A stretch of DNA of 64,000 bases from Adiantum capillus-veneris (taxonomy: Eukaryota; Streptophyta; Polypodiopsida; Polypodiales; Pteridaceae), in NCBI GenBank assembly GCA_014529385.2, contig CM043959.1:89445529-89509528 (forward strand), in the 5' to 3' direction. Of the stretch, positions 11,200 through 22,494 are shown piece after piece. The number at the start of each line of letters is the position of its first letter. Positions within the stretch are counted from its first letter, which is position 1. The position numbers and the translations under genes were made by a program. Below the pieces are notes generated by a model. The model searched no databases and was not told the origin of the DNA. It saw only the letters and a program-made list of their open reading frames with translations.

Positions 11200-11880
11200 A
11201 TAATAGACATGTGATTGTTCGTAAGGATCATGAAGCCTTCAAGTTGCTCCAGTCTGTACCAAGTACACCTTGGGGTGACCGTCAAGCTAGATGGTTCCAA
11301 CCTTGTGAGCAATGTGGTGGTTGAATTGATTGTGTTTCTAGTGAAGCTAACCCAATTGCAGATACGATCGGTCACGCAGGACCAATCTTGGCTCTCGAGT
11401 CAAGATCCAACACCCATTCAAGAAGTATTTTTTGTTCGCATGATTAGTCAGTGTGCATTGTTTGAGTCTCTCATTTGTGACACTTGTATTCTTGCACCGT
11501 CTTTATGTGTTACCTTCTCATAGGAACTCCATATTGCATGATGCACATGATTCACTCACGGATGAGCAAAGATGCATGAAGATCACTCTAGAAAAGATAG
11601 ATTCTTTGCATTTAAGGAATCCACAATGTTTCATGATTGTACGTCATGTCACTCGGTTTTGTATGTTCATTCCTTGGCAAGATACAGTCACAGCAAACGC
11701 ACGAGCACGATTGTCCATCAAGCATTGCCATTTCTGTTGTGGTTTGCCACAGTCGACACTTTAAGGTCGAAAGATCAAGTTTAGATCTCACTTTTGGAAT
11801 GTCTTTGGTGAGCGGTTTGGCACTCCATCACATTGTTCATCTGTATTTCATGCACAGTCATTTCCATAGAATAGTCCTTT
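11200..11880 (+). pseudogene. Element B RNase H end and integrase core, degenerate
   Basis: VIVRKDHEAFKLLQS near 11215 and SEANPIADTIGHAGPI near 11340 match RNase H blocks (usually TDHQALKYL and VADALSR). From about 11650 the integrase core is faintly readable: FIPWQDT (family HFIPCxKT), CGLPQST (HGxPxSI), then FRSHFWNVFGERFGT and CSSVFHAQ (FSSAFHPQ). Where the second catalytic Asp should stand (SDRD) there is a stop followed by GRK. Frames change several times. Confidence 0.55.
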
Positions 11881-12130
11881 TTCAGTCACTCAACAAGGAA
11901 CAAATATGGTTATGATTTTGTGTTTGAGGTGGTTTTAGAGATATTCCTCAACGGAAATTCTTGAAGAAGATGAACCCGAGATCGTAGACGAAGTTGAAAC
12001 ATGGAGCCGCAACGGATTATTCTGTATCGCTTTCGACACGGCCCAAAGAAGTAAGCATTGCAAACCTTCCTGAAGTTGAAGTATCGCGGGGGACCCACGC
12101 AGCCGAGTGGGCCGGCGAAGAGTTCTGCGC
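11881..12130 (+). other. Element B 3' internal remnant
   Basis: A short acidic reading (ILEEDEPEIVDEVE at 11945) may be the end of Pol. It is cut off at 12131 by the LTR of element C. Confidence 0.35.
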
Positions 12131-12303
12131 TATTGCTAAATTGGCTTTATCTGATAGAAAAATAATTCTAAATGAATTATTGGATTTATAAGTGAGAGGG
12201 TTTTCTCGCTTGGAACATCAAGGAAAAATAATTCTAAATGAATTATTGGAATTTTAAGTGAGGGTTTTTCTCACTGGAGACATTCGAGTACAGAGTATTC
12301 CTA

Positions 12304-12568
12304 GTGCGTCATTCAAAGTAATGACGATAGCACTGTGAACGAGAATATCTGTAAGGCCACCAGGAACGGGTACTTCTGATGCGTCACATCGAATGGGTGA
12401 CAGGGAGCATCGGGAAGAAGTATCCGACCATCCGAGAACGGACATCTCTGATGTGTCATAGGATAGGTGACATAGAGCATCGTGAAGGGGATTGTACCGT
12501 AAGTTCGGTAGGAAAGGACTAGGTGATGGGTATTCCTGATGTGTCACAAGGTGGGTGACAGGTGCATC
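12304..12568 (+). repeat. Four-unit hairpin array in element C LTR
   Basis: Four imperfect units at 12304-12333, 12378-12411, 12450-12481 and 12538-12568 share one plan. An outer arm GATGC/GCATC (GTGC/GCAC in the first) and an inner arm GTCAC/GTGAC (GTCATT/AATGAC in the first) are separated by an unpaired 3- to 5-base bulge on the 3' side only. The spacing is 74, 72 and 88 bp. The same four units recur in the second LTR at 15751, 15825, 15897 and 15985. The array lies in U3, upstream of the TATA box. Confidence 0.7.
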
Positions 12569-13009
12569 GGAAAGGGGATATCCATAGTCGAGAGGAAATC
12601 CGAACTGGAAAGAGGAATACGCGTAAAGACACAAGCACAAGAATAAAGATGGGTTCTGAGAAGCTTTTCTTAAAAAGCGGAAAATTTGAACGAGTTTTCC
12701 GGGAAGAGCAAACGATTTCCCGCAAGGAATCTATGTTTGCATTGCATTCGTGCATGTGGTTGCATCCAGGGACGCCTGGGAAGTGCTGTGAAAGCATTGA
12801 TTTTAACTTATAAGGTTTTATTGAGTTTTTGGGCAGATTCAGACCAATTTTAAAAATATGCCGGCCGTCCACTTAATAAGTGGGCAGCCACTTAGAAAAT
12901 AAAGCAACAAAACCAGCCAACGAATTCTCTCTCCCTATTTCGGGTAGAACAGAAAAAAAAACGGCCGCGATCTCTCCGCCAGCAGCTATTCGTGTTGTGG
13001 TGAAGGAGC

Positions 13010-13017
13010 TATAAAAG
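13010..13017 (+). promoter_or_regulatory. TATA box of element C LTR
   Basis: TATAAAAG is preceded by a GC-rich stretch and repeated in the second LTR at 16457. It sits about 880 bp into the LTR, separating U3 from R. Confidence 0.6.
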
Positions 13018-13408
13018 CACCACATGCCCTCACCGAAGGGAGGTTGCCAGCGCCAGCAAGAGAAGACTCTGCCGCCAGAAGACGCGAGAGATCGCAAGAC
13101 TACGAAGCACGGAAGTCGCTTTTCTCGCGCAAGAGCGACAAGTACCTATTGTGGATTCGCCATACGAATTGTTGTCGTGTGTTTGCGTGTGTGTTTGCAG
13201 GTACTTCATCGCGAAGGAGAAGCCAGGGCTTCGGCCTACGCTTGGGAATTCCGGAAACGGAATTCGGAAATTGTCTGCGGAGTCTCAACTCCGAGTACAG
13301 ACGGAAAAAGGATTGAGAGCTTGTCTCTCGGATTTCCCTTGCGGGAAGGAACGACCATCGAGTCAGAGATTTAGAACGGAGGGGTTTTCTGCGGTTCTTG
13401 TGCTTGTA

Positions 13409-15563
13409 TTTTTTCAAGGATTCAATTCAAGGCTGAATTTTTTTCCTCTACGCTTTGAGGAAGGCATCCAAGAAGATTGGGATCGGTTTGCCCAATAGAA
13501 ATACGAGCAAGTCCAAGCAAGTAGTGGTTCACTCTTGCCAAGGTAGCTCCACTCTTGACCCTCTCTGAGGAAGGAAAGATGAAGAAATTCAACGAAGGAC
13601 TTTTGCCGAATTTTGTAAACCCATCTGCAAGATACTTTGCAGTAGATGGTGGAGTCAACAATAAAAGCTGAAAGTGTACACCTTGATGTACATAGAATAC
13701 AATCCCCCCAGTGGGACGAGAACCATTGAACACAGAAACAACGAATTTTTGTTACCTCTCCTCGAAGGATACATTGCTATCCGGAGAAAGTTTGGAGTAA
13801 GGGAATTCAATCTAACTCCCGAGTTTTTGACCCTCAAACTTTAAGTGAGAGGGCAGGTCTTGGATCAAAGTTAAATCTTTGAGGAACTCATAAAATGCGT
13901 ATTGCTTTTATGCACGAGATATGCATGTGTCTGACCAGGACAATCACTCTCGCGTATTTATGAGAGTAGGATCAATTTGAAACATTGTTTTCTGAGATGA
14001 ATTGGTTTGCTCAACCATCCGGAAGGTCAACTATTGATCTCGTATCCGGTAGTTCACAAACAAATTACCTGCTATTGCGGGTAGGACGGCAGAAAGGAAG
14101 GAACCATTCAGATCTTTCAACCAAGAAAAGCTTTCACTAAGCTTGAATACTCTTTAAGCCCACACCCCCTACCCGGTAAGGGAAGATATGGTAGTGCTTT
14201 TCGCACAAGTGAATGAACACTCTTTACGAGGGAAGGAACAAGCGACGACTACGGCCTGTGCTCGAGGAATCCAAGGATTGAAATCCTAGATTATTTGATG
14301 AGCGGGTTTTGCTCTAAGATCGAGCCAAGGGATCGTCAAGTTGAGCGTCTTTGCTCTAAGGATCTTACGAAGGGAAGGTAATTTCCCAGGTTCATTGAAA
14401 CTCTAACACAGCTTAAGAATTATGTACACTTTTGAGTACATGGATAACACACGAAGATGCAGACCTATGCCAAGGAACTGGACGAGAGTTTGTTATACTC
14501 TCCTGAGCGCCTTTTTGCGCGCAAGAATATTCCGACACGAGAATCTCTATTTGAGATGTGTTTGGTAGAAGGAATCTACAGAGAAGAGGTTTTGCGATGG
14601 TCGTTGATCATTGAGTACGCTATGTGCTTTTACCATTACAGTAGCAACTTTTGGTTGCGGTATATGTTTCTCCATGAGCAAGTCAAGTAGCATTTACACG
14701 CTGCTGGAATAAATTCGAACTATTATGTTCATAAGAATATAGTTCGCCAACCGTTTCAAAATGGTAAGAATTACATATGGGAGAAAATCCCTGAGAATCA
14801 AAGAAGGTTCGCTCTATTGTGAATCGGGTTTGATTGTACGTTCAGAAAATGCTATGGCTAGAATCCTATCTGCCTGAGATTTTGCAAGTCGTCATTGATG
14901 CTCGCAAGGTGAATCATTTTTTATGATTTTGTAAGGAAGAGACGCTAATGGGCGTCAGAAAATCACTGCTGGTGGTAATAACTCGCAGGAGGAAACGATT
15001 GGAAGAAAGTGTTGTCGTGCACAAGGAATCTTCGGCCTCGAACCGTCCGCCTACGTTGAGCGAGAGCCTGGAACAAGAACCTTCTTTAAGGTGATCACAA
15101 ATTGTGGAAGAAAGACATCGAGCTTAATGCTCTATGACTTGAGCATTCCCTGTGTGGGAGGACACGAGAGGTTTAATACCCTCTAGACAAACAACGCAGG
15201 ATTATGCGCAAAGACAGATACCTAGATTGATTTCTAGGAGGATTATTCTTCTCGGGATTGAGAAGGTGGAATTGAGTTAACAGATTCTCGGATGAGGAAA
15301 CTTCCAATCTGTTGGAAAGACGCGAATGACGAGTTCTTACATGGCTCGTAAGTTTGATGAATGGTGAAGGATATCCTCGAGGTACTAGAGGAAGGACATG
15401 AAGCGGTAAGGTAAGTATTGAATTCTTAAATTTTTGTTTAATTTAATTTTTAAGTTCTCTTTTGAGAAAGGACTAGCTCAACTCACCATTGAGCAAGATT
15501 TGGAATCTTTCCGGTTTCTCCCCGGCAGTTCAGTTGGACCTCTACAGTTGAGGACAACTGTTT
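13409..15563 (+). other. Interior of element C, no recognised gene
   Basis: No gag, protease, RT or integrase motif is seen in six frames. The longest frame (14457-14690, 77 codons) reads on after one stop to about 14820 with a composition unlike random sequence (many Tyr, Glu and Arg), but I do not recognise it. The purine motif AAGTGAGAGGG occurs near 13841 as well as at the true tract, 15564. Confidence 0.5.
14457..14820 (+). pseudogene. Unrecognised small ORF in element C interior
   Basis: A Met at 14457 opens 77 codons (Tyr- and Glu-rich). A TAG at 14688 is followed in the same frame by about 43 more open codons. No domain is recognised. It may be a trace of a structural gene or chance. 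Confidence 0.25.
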
Positions 15564-15577
15564 ATAAGTGAGAGGGA
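15564..15577 (+). promoter_or_regulatory. Polypurine tract of element C
   Basis: ATAAGTGAGAGGGA abuts the TGTTGC start of the second LTR. Confidence 0.6.
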
Positions 15578-16498
15578 TGTTGCTAAATTGGCTTTATTTG
15601 ACAGAAAAATAATTCTAAATGAATTATTGGATTTATAAGTGAGAGGGTTTTCTCGATTGGAACATCAAGGAAAAAAAATTATAAATGAATTATTGGAATT
15701 TTGAGTGAGGGTTTTTCTCACTGGAGACATTCGAGTACAGAGTATTCCTAGTGCGTCATTCAAAGTAATGACGATAGCACTGTGAACGAGAATATCTGTA
15801 AGGCCACCAGGAACGGGTACTTCTGATGCGTCACATCGGATGGGTGACAGGGAGCATCAGGAAGAAGTATCCGACCATCCGGGAACGGACATCTCTGATG
15901 CGTCATAGGATGGGTGACATAGAGCATCGTGAAGGGGATTGTACCGTAAGTTCGGTAGGAAAGGACTAGGTGATGGGTATTCCTGATGTGTCACAAGGTG
16001 GGTGACGGGTGCATCGGAAAGGGGATATCCATAGTCGAGAGGAAATCCGAACTGGAAAGAGGAATACGTGTAAAGACACAAGCACAAGAATAAAGATGGG
16101 TTCTGAGAATCTTTTCTTAAAAAGCGAAAAATTTGAACGAGTTTTCCGGAAAGAGCAAACGGTTTCCCGCAAGGAATCTATGTTTGCATTACATTCGTGC
16201 ATGTGGTTGCATCCAGGGACGCCTGGGAAGTGCTGTGAAAGCATTGATTTTAACTTATAAGGTTTTATTGAGTTTTTGGGCAGGTTCAGACCAATTTTAA
16301 AAATATGCCGGCCGTCCACTTAATAAGTGGGCAGCCACTTAGAAAATAAAGCAACAAAACCAGCCAGCCAATTCTCTCTCCCTATTTCGGGTAGAACAGA
16401 AAAAAAAACGGCCGCGATCTCTTCGCGAGCAGCTATTCGTGTTGTGGTGAAGGAGCTATAAAAGCACCACATGCCCTCACCGAAGGGAGGTTGCCAGC
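15578..16498 (+). repeat. 3' LTR of element C, first part
   Basis: This is 921 bp homologous to 12131-13051, ending in TTGCCAGC where element D inserted. The rest of this LTR resumes at 23044. Confidence 0.75.
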
Positions 16499-17061
16499 TG
16501 TCACAAAGTGATGACGTGGCGGACAGCAGAAACCCTAATTTCTGCCAGAAACCCTAAAATTCTTGCAAACCCTAATTTTTGCCAAAAACCCTAAATTCCG
16601 GAAATCGCGGAGGCGGATTATTTTTTTTAAAAAAAATTATTTTATTTTTTTTTTGGAAAATGATGAGCGACGCGAATTTTGCTTTTGCTTTTTTTTTATA
16701 AAAAAAAAAGAGAAAAGACTCTCTAAGAGAGAGAGAGAACTGATGCTTTTGATTTTAAAAGCTTTTGGGGCTCTGCTTTTGGGCATCCCTTGTAACCTTT
16801 AAATTAGTGGTGAGGGCCTCACTTCTCAGAGCATCTGGACGCAGAGTCTGAGAGTGAAACCCTAACCGCTCTCTTGTACTTTGATGATTGATTAATACAA
16901 AAAGAAATACCGAAAGGGGCGCCAGTCTTTGGGGCCAATATCTCTAGGCACGGAACTCCGCCGGGCTAGTGCAAATCTATTGTGATCTGTGAATTGTTTT
17001 GAAGTGGTTATTTGGTGCTGTCGCGGTTGATTCTTGACTTGGAGTGTCCAAGTTTGTTACA
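16499..17061 (+). repeat. 5' LTR of element D
   Basis: The LTR starts TGTCACAAAG and ends TTTGTTACA directly before the PBS. It contains five telo-box motifs AAACCCTAA at 16530, 16549, 16567, 16586 and 16857, an A/T homopolymer-rich block (16620-16710) and a GA run. Confidence 0.9.
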
Positions 17062-17062
17062 G

Positions 17063-17074
17063 TGGTATCAGAGC
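17063..17074 (+). other. Primer-binding site of element D (tRNA-iMet)
   Basis: TGGTATCAGAGC begins two bases after the LTR end. Confidence 0.85.
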
Positions 17075-17135
17075 ACGGCCGATTTCTCTTCTACGGGAAA
17101 TCCGATCCCCGAAATTTTTTTTTTCCGCGGCACCT

Positions 17136-18640
17136 ATGGCTTCAGGCAATGATCAGTCGACTCCCTCTGCATCTGGAGATGCGGGCTGGGATCACAACGA
17201 AGATTCAGGCAGAGAGTATGGCCCGCCTCGGCCTACTCAGGCGGAGCAAACAGAGATGGAGCGTCGTCAATTGATTGGCGATGCAACAAAGATGATGCTC
17301 AATTTTGCCAAGGACCCGAAGATGGTAAAATATATGAACCAGACCTCTTTGAAAGAGGTACAGATGGAGTGGCAGAGAACCACAACACCACTCCCGAAAC
17401 CCGCTCTCAAGAAACCTTCTACCTCCAAGAAATATACGGAGAAGGAACTGGAGAACGTGGTTGATGCACGGATTGCTCAGCTTTTCGACGTGCAAAAGAA
17501 AGGCAAAAAGCACGGCAAAAAGCAGAACAAAGGTATTGACTTCCCGGGATATTTGGGTCGTCAGTCGACATTCGACAAAGCAAAGAAACGGAAGAAGCGT
17601 GTTCGATTTGAAGGAGTATCCAGTTCTTCTTCTTCTTCTTCTGACAGTTCTTCTAGCTCCTCGGATTAGAGCGAAGAAGACAGAAAAAAAGCAAAAAGCG
17701 AAGCAAGACACAAAGCTTCGGAACGGGCAAGAAAAAGGCAAAGAAGGCTACATCTCGCCCAGAGACTGACAGTTCTACTGAGGACTCGTCTACAGACAGC
17801 TCAGATTCCGATGACGGAAAGTTTTATGCGAACAAGAAGAATTTTTACAAAGCCAACCAGTATGACTTTCTCGAAGATAACAGCAAGAAAGTCCGAGAGT
17901 TTAAGGAAGGTGGCCACTCGATCAAGTTTGATACTTTTCAGGATACTCAGATGCTTCGAAGGCTTTGTCTCTTATACAGCAGTTTGACATCGCTTTCGCG
18001 GGAGGACGCTATTCAGAGCACTCCAAGATTCGGAGAGCTGCCTCTTACTCTGAGGGGAATGCTCGTACTTGGTGGTCCACGCTTCTATTAAGCAAGACTG
18101 TGCCAGTTACATGGCTGAAATTCAAGAGGCTTTTTATTTCTTCTTGGTTGACTCAAGAGTTTGAGCGAGATATACGAGCTGCTTGGAACCATCTCCGGAT
18201 GACCAAGAGCGATACAGTGAATTCTTATTGTGAAAGATTCTGGAGCTCTTTTCTACCCGCCTCTTCATTCAAGAAGATCTCGTTCAGAGAACAAATTGAG
18301 CGGTTTACCTTGGGTCTACCTACAGAGATCCGAGATCACTGCTTGGAACAGAAGTCAGCTTCTATTCAGGAGTTGATGAGTCATGCGAAGCGGGGCTTTG
18401 CCATTCACTCTGGCAGTCTGACCTACCCCACAGATGAGGCCATGACACAACGAGCCAAACAGACTTCTGGGAATGAAAGTAGAATGAAAAAGAGCAACCC
18501 AGAGAAAAAAAAAGGATGCACGACCCAAGCTTACTCCTGAGGAGAGAGCTCGCTTCATCAGAGAGGGGAAGTGCTTTGGATGCGGGAAACATGGACATAT
18601 TTCCGCAAAGTGCCCTGATAAGGCACAGAAAGAACAGAAT
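17136..18640 (+). pseudogene. Element D gag (basic linker, capsid, CCHC knuckle)
   Basis: Translation most likely starts at the Met at 17136 (MASGNDQST). The N-terminal part is Lys-rich and ends in a poly-Ser run before a TAG at 17667. After a frameshift the acidic and Ser-rich linker continues (KATSRPETDSSTEDSS near 17750). The capsid core spans 17965-18540 (ARTWWSTLL, WLKFKRLFISSW, FTLGLP). The zinc knuckle CFGCGKHGHISAKC is at 18572-18613 in another frame. Two to three frameshifts and one stop inactivate it. Confidence 0.8.
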
Positions 18641-18699
18641 GATAAAGACGACGACAGGTCTGAGAGTTCGAGAGCAGCTGAGGAATGTGGCAGAAAAGG

Positions 18700-19160
18700 C
18701 AGATAGAAAAGCAGAACTGGTACCACATGGCGTGGGACTTGCACCGAATCAAATGAATGAAAGTACAAACTTTGCCGTTTTTTTTTGGGGCAAAGTGAAG
18801 GATCAAGAAGCTCTTTTGAAGGAGCCAAGGCCAACTTCTTTTCACTTGGAATTGGCGGCTCGATTTGGAATTGCGCCCGACAGACTGACGCCACTGGCGG
18901 AGGTAGTTCGACTGGCACCCGGATGGGATGTTGCCATTACACCGAGCATTGGCAAACTTCGTTTGCAATGACAGGGGTGTTCAAGGCACGTGAGCGACGT
19001 TCTACTCGGGATCCCTTGGTACCACAAGAACTACGCCGTGGTTGACTACCGGGCCGAGAAAGCGACTTTGATAAATGAAGGGCTTAGAGATTGTACTTGA
19101 TGAACTTCAGTTTTCTTACTCATTCTTTTGGGAGAACTGAACCATGGATAAAAGTTGAAT
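18700..19160 (+). pseudogene. Element D aspartic protease, active site lost
   Basis: The retropepsin fold is recognisable from ELAARFGIAPDRLTPL (18850) to the end block DVLLGIPWYHKNYAVVDY (19000-19055). The active-site block before it should read LLDSGAT but reads LLKEPRPT near 18815, so the catalytic Asp is gone. A TGA at 18969 and a frameshift follow. Confidence 0.65.
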
Positions 19161-19215
19161 ATGTTTTGACCTGAAGAAAAGAACGCCAAGATTTTTTTCT
19201 CCACGCTCATGCCGA

Positions 19216-20530
19216 TTGCTTTTGAGAGGGCCTGAAGATCATACCATTGATCTGATATCTGGAAGCACACCACCGAATCGGCCACCTTATTGTGTGAGCC
19301 GAGTACAGAATGAAAAGATTATGAACCAAGTGAAAGACCTCTTGGAAAAGGGTCTTGTCCAGCTTAGTACTTCACCGTATTGCTCTCCAGTATTGTTGGT
19401 TTTGAAGAAAGACAGATCTTGGAGAATGTGCATCGATTATAGCACTCTCAACGAAATCACCATCAAGAACAGATTTCCGATTCCTAGGATCGATGATATA
19501 CTCGACAGGTTACAGGGATCCTCGTGCTTTAGCAGGATTGACTTGAAGAGTGGATATCATCAGATCAGGATAGCGCCAGGAGATGTCTACAAGACAGCTT
19601 TTCGGACGACTTTTGGGTTATTTGAGTTTTTGGTGATGCCTTTTGGCTTAACCAATGCTCCTGCGACATTTAACCGGATGATGGACAGGATTTTTCGAGA
19701 GTACAGACTATTTGTTGGCACTTTCTTTGACGACATCATTGTTTTCTCCAAGAATGAGGCAGAACACAAAGATCATCTGCTTCAAGTCTTTTAGGCATTA
19801 CGAGATCACACGCTAGTGATTAATGCAAAGAAAAGTGAATTTTTTTCCTACCATGGATACACTTTTTGGGACACATTGTGTCAGCAACACAACAGGAGTG
19901 CAAATGGACCCGGCCAAGATAGAGACTATCCGTGATTGGCCCGATTTGAGGAATGTCCAGGAAGTTAGAAGCTTCTTGGGACTATGTTCATACTACAGGC
20001 GGTTCATACGAAAGTTTGCAGAGGTTGCTTCCCCTTTGCATATCTTGACACAGAAAGGAGTACCTTTTTCGTGGGGACCCACAGAGGTGACTGCCTTTCA
20101 GACATTGAAAGAGAAATTGACTACGCGACCTATTTTGACTTTGTCGGACTTGCAGAAGTCATTCGAAGTATATTGTGATGCTTGTGGTCGTAGTCTGGGT
20201 GCGGTCTTGATGCAAGAAGGCCATGTCATAGCTTACGAGAGCCGTTTGTTCTCTAGGCCGGAGATGACAGCACAGATTTATGAGAAAGAGCTTTTGGCGG
20301 TTATCCATGCTCTTACTCAGTGGCGGCATTACCTACTCGGAGCGGATTTTATTGTCTTTACAGACCATCAGAGTTTGCGCTACTTCTTGTCACAGAAGCA
20401 GCTTTCGGAAAAGCAGATGCGGTGGGCGAACATCTTGTCACAGTTTCACTTCCAGATTGTCCATGTGCAGGGACAAAAGAATGTGGTGGCAGATGCTTTG
20501 TCTCGGAAACCGTTGGTTCTGGCTATTTCC
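19216..20530 (+). pseudogene. Element D reverse transcriptase and RNase H
   Basis: RT motifs are well kept: [48 protein letters not shown] and the catalytic FFDDIIVFS near 19725. A TAG at 19792 and a frameshift near 19850 interrupt it. The same product continues at about 19890 (VQMDPAKIE, FLGLCSYYRRFI). RNase H follows with its catalytic set: YCDACGRSLG, YEKELLAV, FTDHQSLRYF and VADALSRK. RT and RNase H are the best-preserved parts of the element. Confidence 0.85.
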
Positions 20531-21500
20531 GCGATACATCATAGGAGCTTCGAGGATATGGTCGATCAGTGTGCCACAGATACAGATTTTGCAGATATTT
20601 TCACACGGATACGGGATAGGGAGACAGTAGCTGGATACTCCCTTCGAGAAGGCTACTTGATGAAAAAGACTATGTTGTGCGTTACACAGCCGTTGAGGGA
20701 AAAGGTTATGACTGATTGCCACTGTCCACCTTTTACGGGTCACCGCAGCATTGCTACCACCATGAAAGGGGTAGAGAGAGATTTCTTTTGGCGGAGACTG
20801 AAGAAGGATGTGGAAGAGTTTGTGCGCAGTTGCTTGGTATGCTAGAAGGTCAAGTTTGACAGGCATAAGGCCCAGGGATTGTTACAGCCTTTACCCATAC
20901 CCACCCACCCGCCCCTGGGAAAATATTGAAATGGATTTCATTTTTTTTTATCTCCCGAGAATACAGAATGATCACGATGATTTTCCGATTACATGGCACG
21001 CCTGAGACGATTGTCTCCGACAGAGACCCCAGATTTATGAGTTTGTTTTGGAAGGCAATTTGGGAGAACATTGGGACGCGGTTGCAGTTCTCGTCATCGT
21101 TCCACTTGCAGACTGATGGGCAATTTGAGATTGCCAATTCAGTGATTTTAGATTTATTGAAGTCTTGTATCTCGCATCAGAAGACTCAATGGGAAAAGAA
21201 CTTACCTTTGGTGGAATTTGCCTACAATAACACGATACACTCTTCGACGGGGAAGACGCCATGAGAGATTGTTGAAACTGCTGCGAAGGTTCCATCCTTC
21301 CTGAGCACGAAAGATTAGAAATTTGAAGCGGATGAATATTCGCGAGATTTGGATACGGCTTTTGCCAAGGTTCACGAGACTTTACAGAAGTCTCAAGAAC
21401 GACAGAAAAAGGCAGCGGATCGCCATCGTCGCGACTGGAAACTGAAGGAGGATGATTGGGTGCTCTTACTTTTGAGAAGGCACGCCTAAGAAAAAAAAAA
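20531..21500 (+). pseudogene. Element D integrase with internal deletion
   Basis: The zinc-binding N-terminal part ends FVRSCLVC at 20842 followed by a stop. The core shows the first Asp (IEMDFIFF near 20930), the second (IVSDRDPRF near 21010) and the Glu (FEIANSVILDL near 21130). Only about 25 residues separate the first two instead of roughly 60-70, so the strand carrying VDRFSKxAHF is deleted. Stops at 21262 and 21316 follow. Confidence 0.75.
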
Positions 21501-21888
21501 GGGAAAGGAGAGGCTTTTTCCAAAGCTTAGTATGTGATACTACGGACCTTTCCAGATTACTGACAAGATAAATGATGTCTCCTTCCGATTGGACCTGCCA
21601 GATACTTGGAGGATTCATAATGCATTGCATGTGAGTCTCTTGAACCCTGTTAAGGGTGATGTGCCTGATGATGGGGAGCCTGATGAGCAACCCGAAGTGG
21701 AAGAAAACGAGGAGATCCTTGTTCCTGAACAGATTTTGGCACATAATGATACGAAGAAAGGTAAAGTCCGAAGGCGATTCTTGGTTAAGTTCAAGAACTT
21801 TCCTGCATTTGATGCGAAGTGGATGGAGGAGGAGGACCTAGCAGATACTCCTCGGATTGTGAAACTTTACCTCGATGTTTTGGTTTAG
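21500..21888 (+). pseudogene. Element D integrase tail and chromodomain
   Basis: The GPFQITDKIND and WRIHNALHVSLL blocks are the normal C-terminal tail of chromovirus integrase. An acidic linker and a chromodomain follow (VPEQILAHNDTKKG, RRRFLVKFKNFPAFDAKW, EEEDL) up to the stop at 21886. In chromoviruses this domain steers integration by binding modified histone H3. The aromatic positions are mostly Phe/Trp here. The 21589-21888 stretch itself is open. Confidence 0.8.
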
Positions 21889-22480
21889 CATAGTCTACTC
21901 CAAACGGAACCCAGAAACTCAGCTTGGCCGAAGATCTGGTGCAGTGGGATGCACAAGAGGGGAGTCGCTCCACTCCTTTGTCAACAGATGCCTCGATTTT
22001 GATACTAAAGTCACTGATGTCTCTTTGAGCTTCAGGGATACTGAGAGCTGACAGTATTCTGCTGGATGACTTTATGAAATGGAATTCCTGATTATGATAC
22101 TGATTTGTTCTTGACTTCTTGTGAGTACAGGAACTGATAGACGAAATGACTGCAGCATTTTGGTCTGATTGATCTCGAATAGACATGGTTGCAATAGGGG
22201 TTAGTCAATCGGACATCGATGAGGTCCCGATTGGACCTAGATGTGATTGCTAGCTACATTGCCGATAAATCATGGTCTAAGATCCGAATGAATGTTGAAT
22301 GTCATGTGATGTCCTGTGATGTCTGGTGATGTCCTGTGATGTCGTGTGATGTGACTGTCGATTTTGTACATGTGCTAGATGTGTGTTCCTAGTACGTAGG
22401 TACTAACAGTCAGTGTCTGCTAAGACGGTTTATGGCTTTTGTCGGTTTTGCAGGCGTAATCGCGGTCGATTACAATGCTT
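21889..22480 (+). other. Element D 3' untranslated region with short tandem repeats
   Basis: This region is non-coding. From 22301 to 22356 a roughly 10-bp unit GTGATGTCCT is repeated about six times with small changes. Nothing else is recognised. Confidence 0.55.
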
Positions 22481-22494
22481 TCAAGAGGGGGGTA
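22481..22494 (+). promoter_or_regulatory. Polypurine tract of element D
   Basis: TCAAGAGGGGGGTA directly precedes the 3' LTR. Confidence 0.8.

Larger units (their letters stand above)
12131..13408 (+). repeat. 5' LTR of element C
   Basis: The LTR contains twice the short inverted repeat AATAATTC..GAATTATT (12159 and 12225), a four-unit hairpin array (12304-12568), a TATA box at 13010 and an R/U5 region up to a shared end CTTGTGCTTGTA. It matches the second copy base for base apart from scattered substitutions and small indels. Confidence 0.75.

Noticed and set aside
17034-17669. Start of element D gag at the first Met (17034)
   Set aside because: That Met lies inside the LTR and reads through the PBS; the Met at 17136 fits the element layout.
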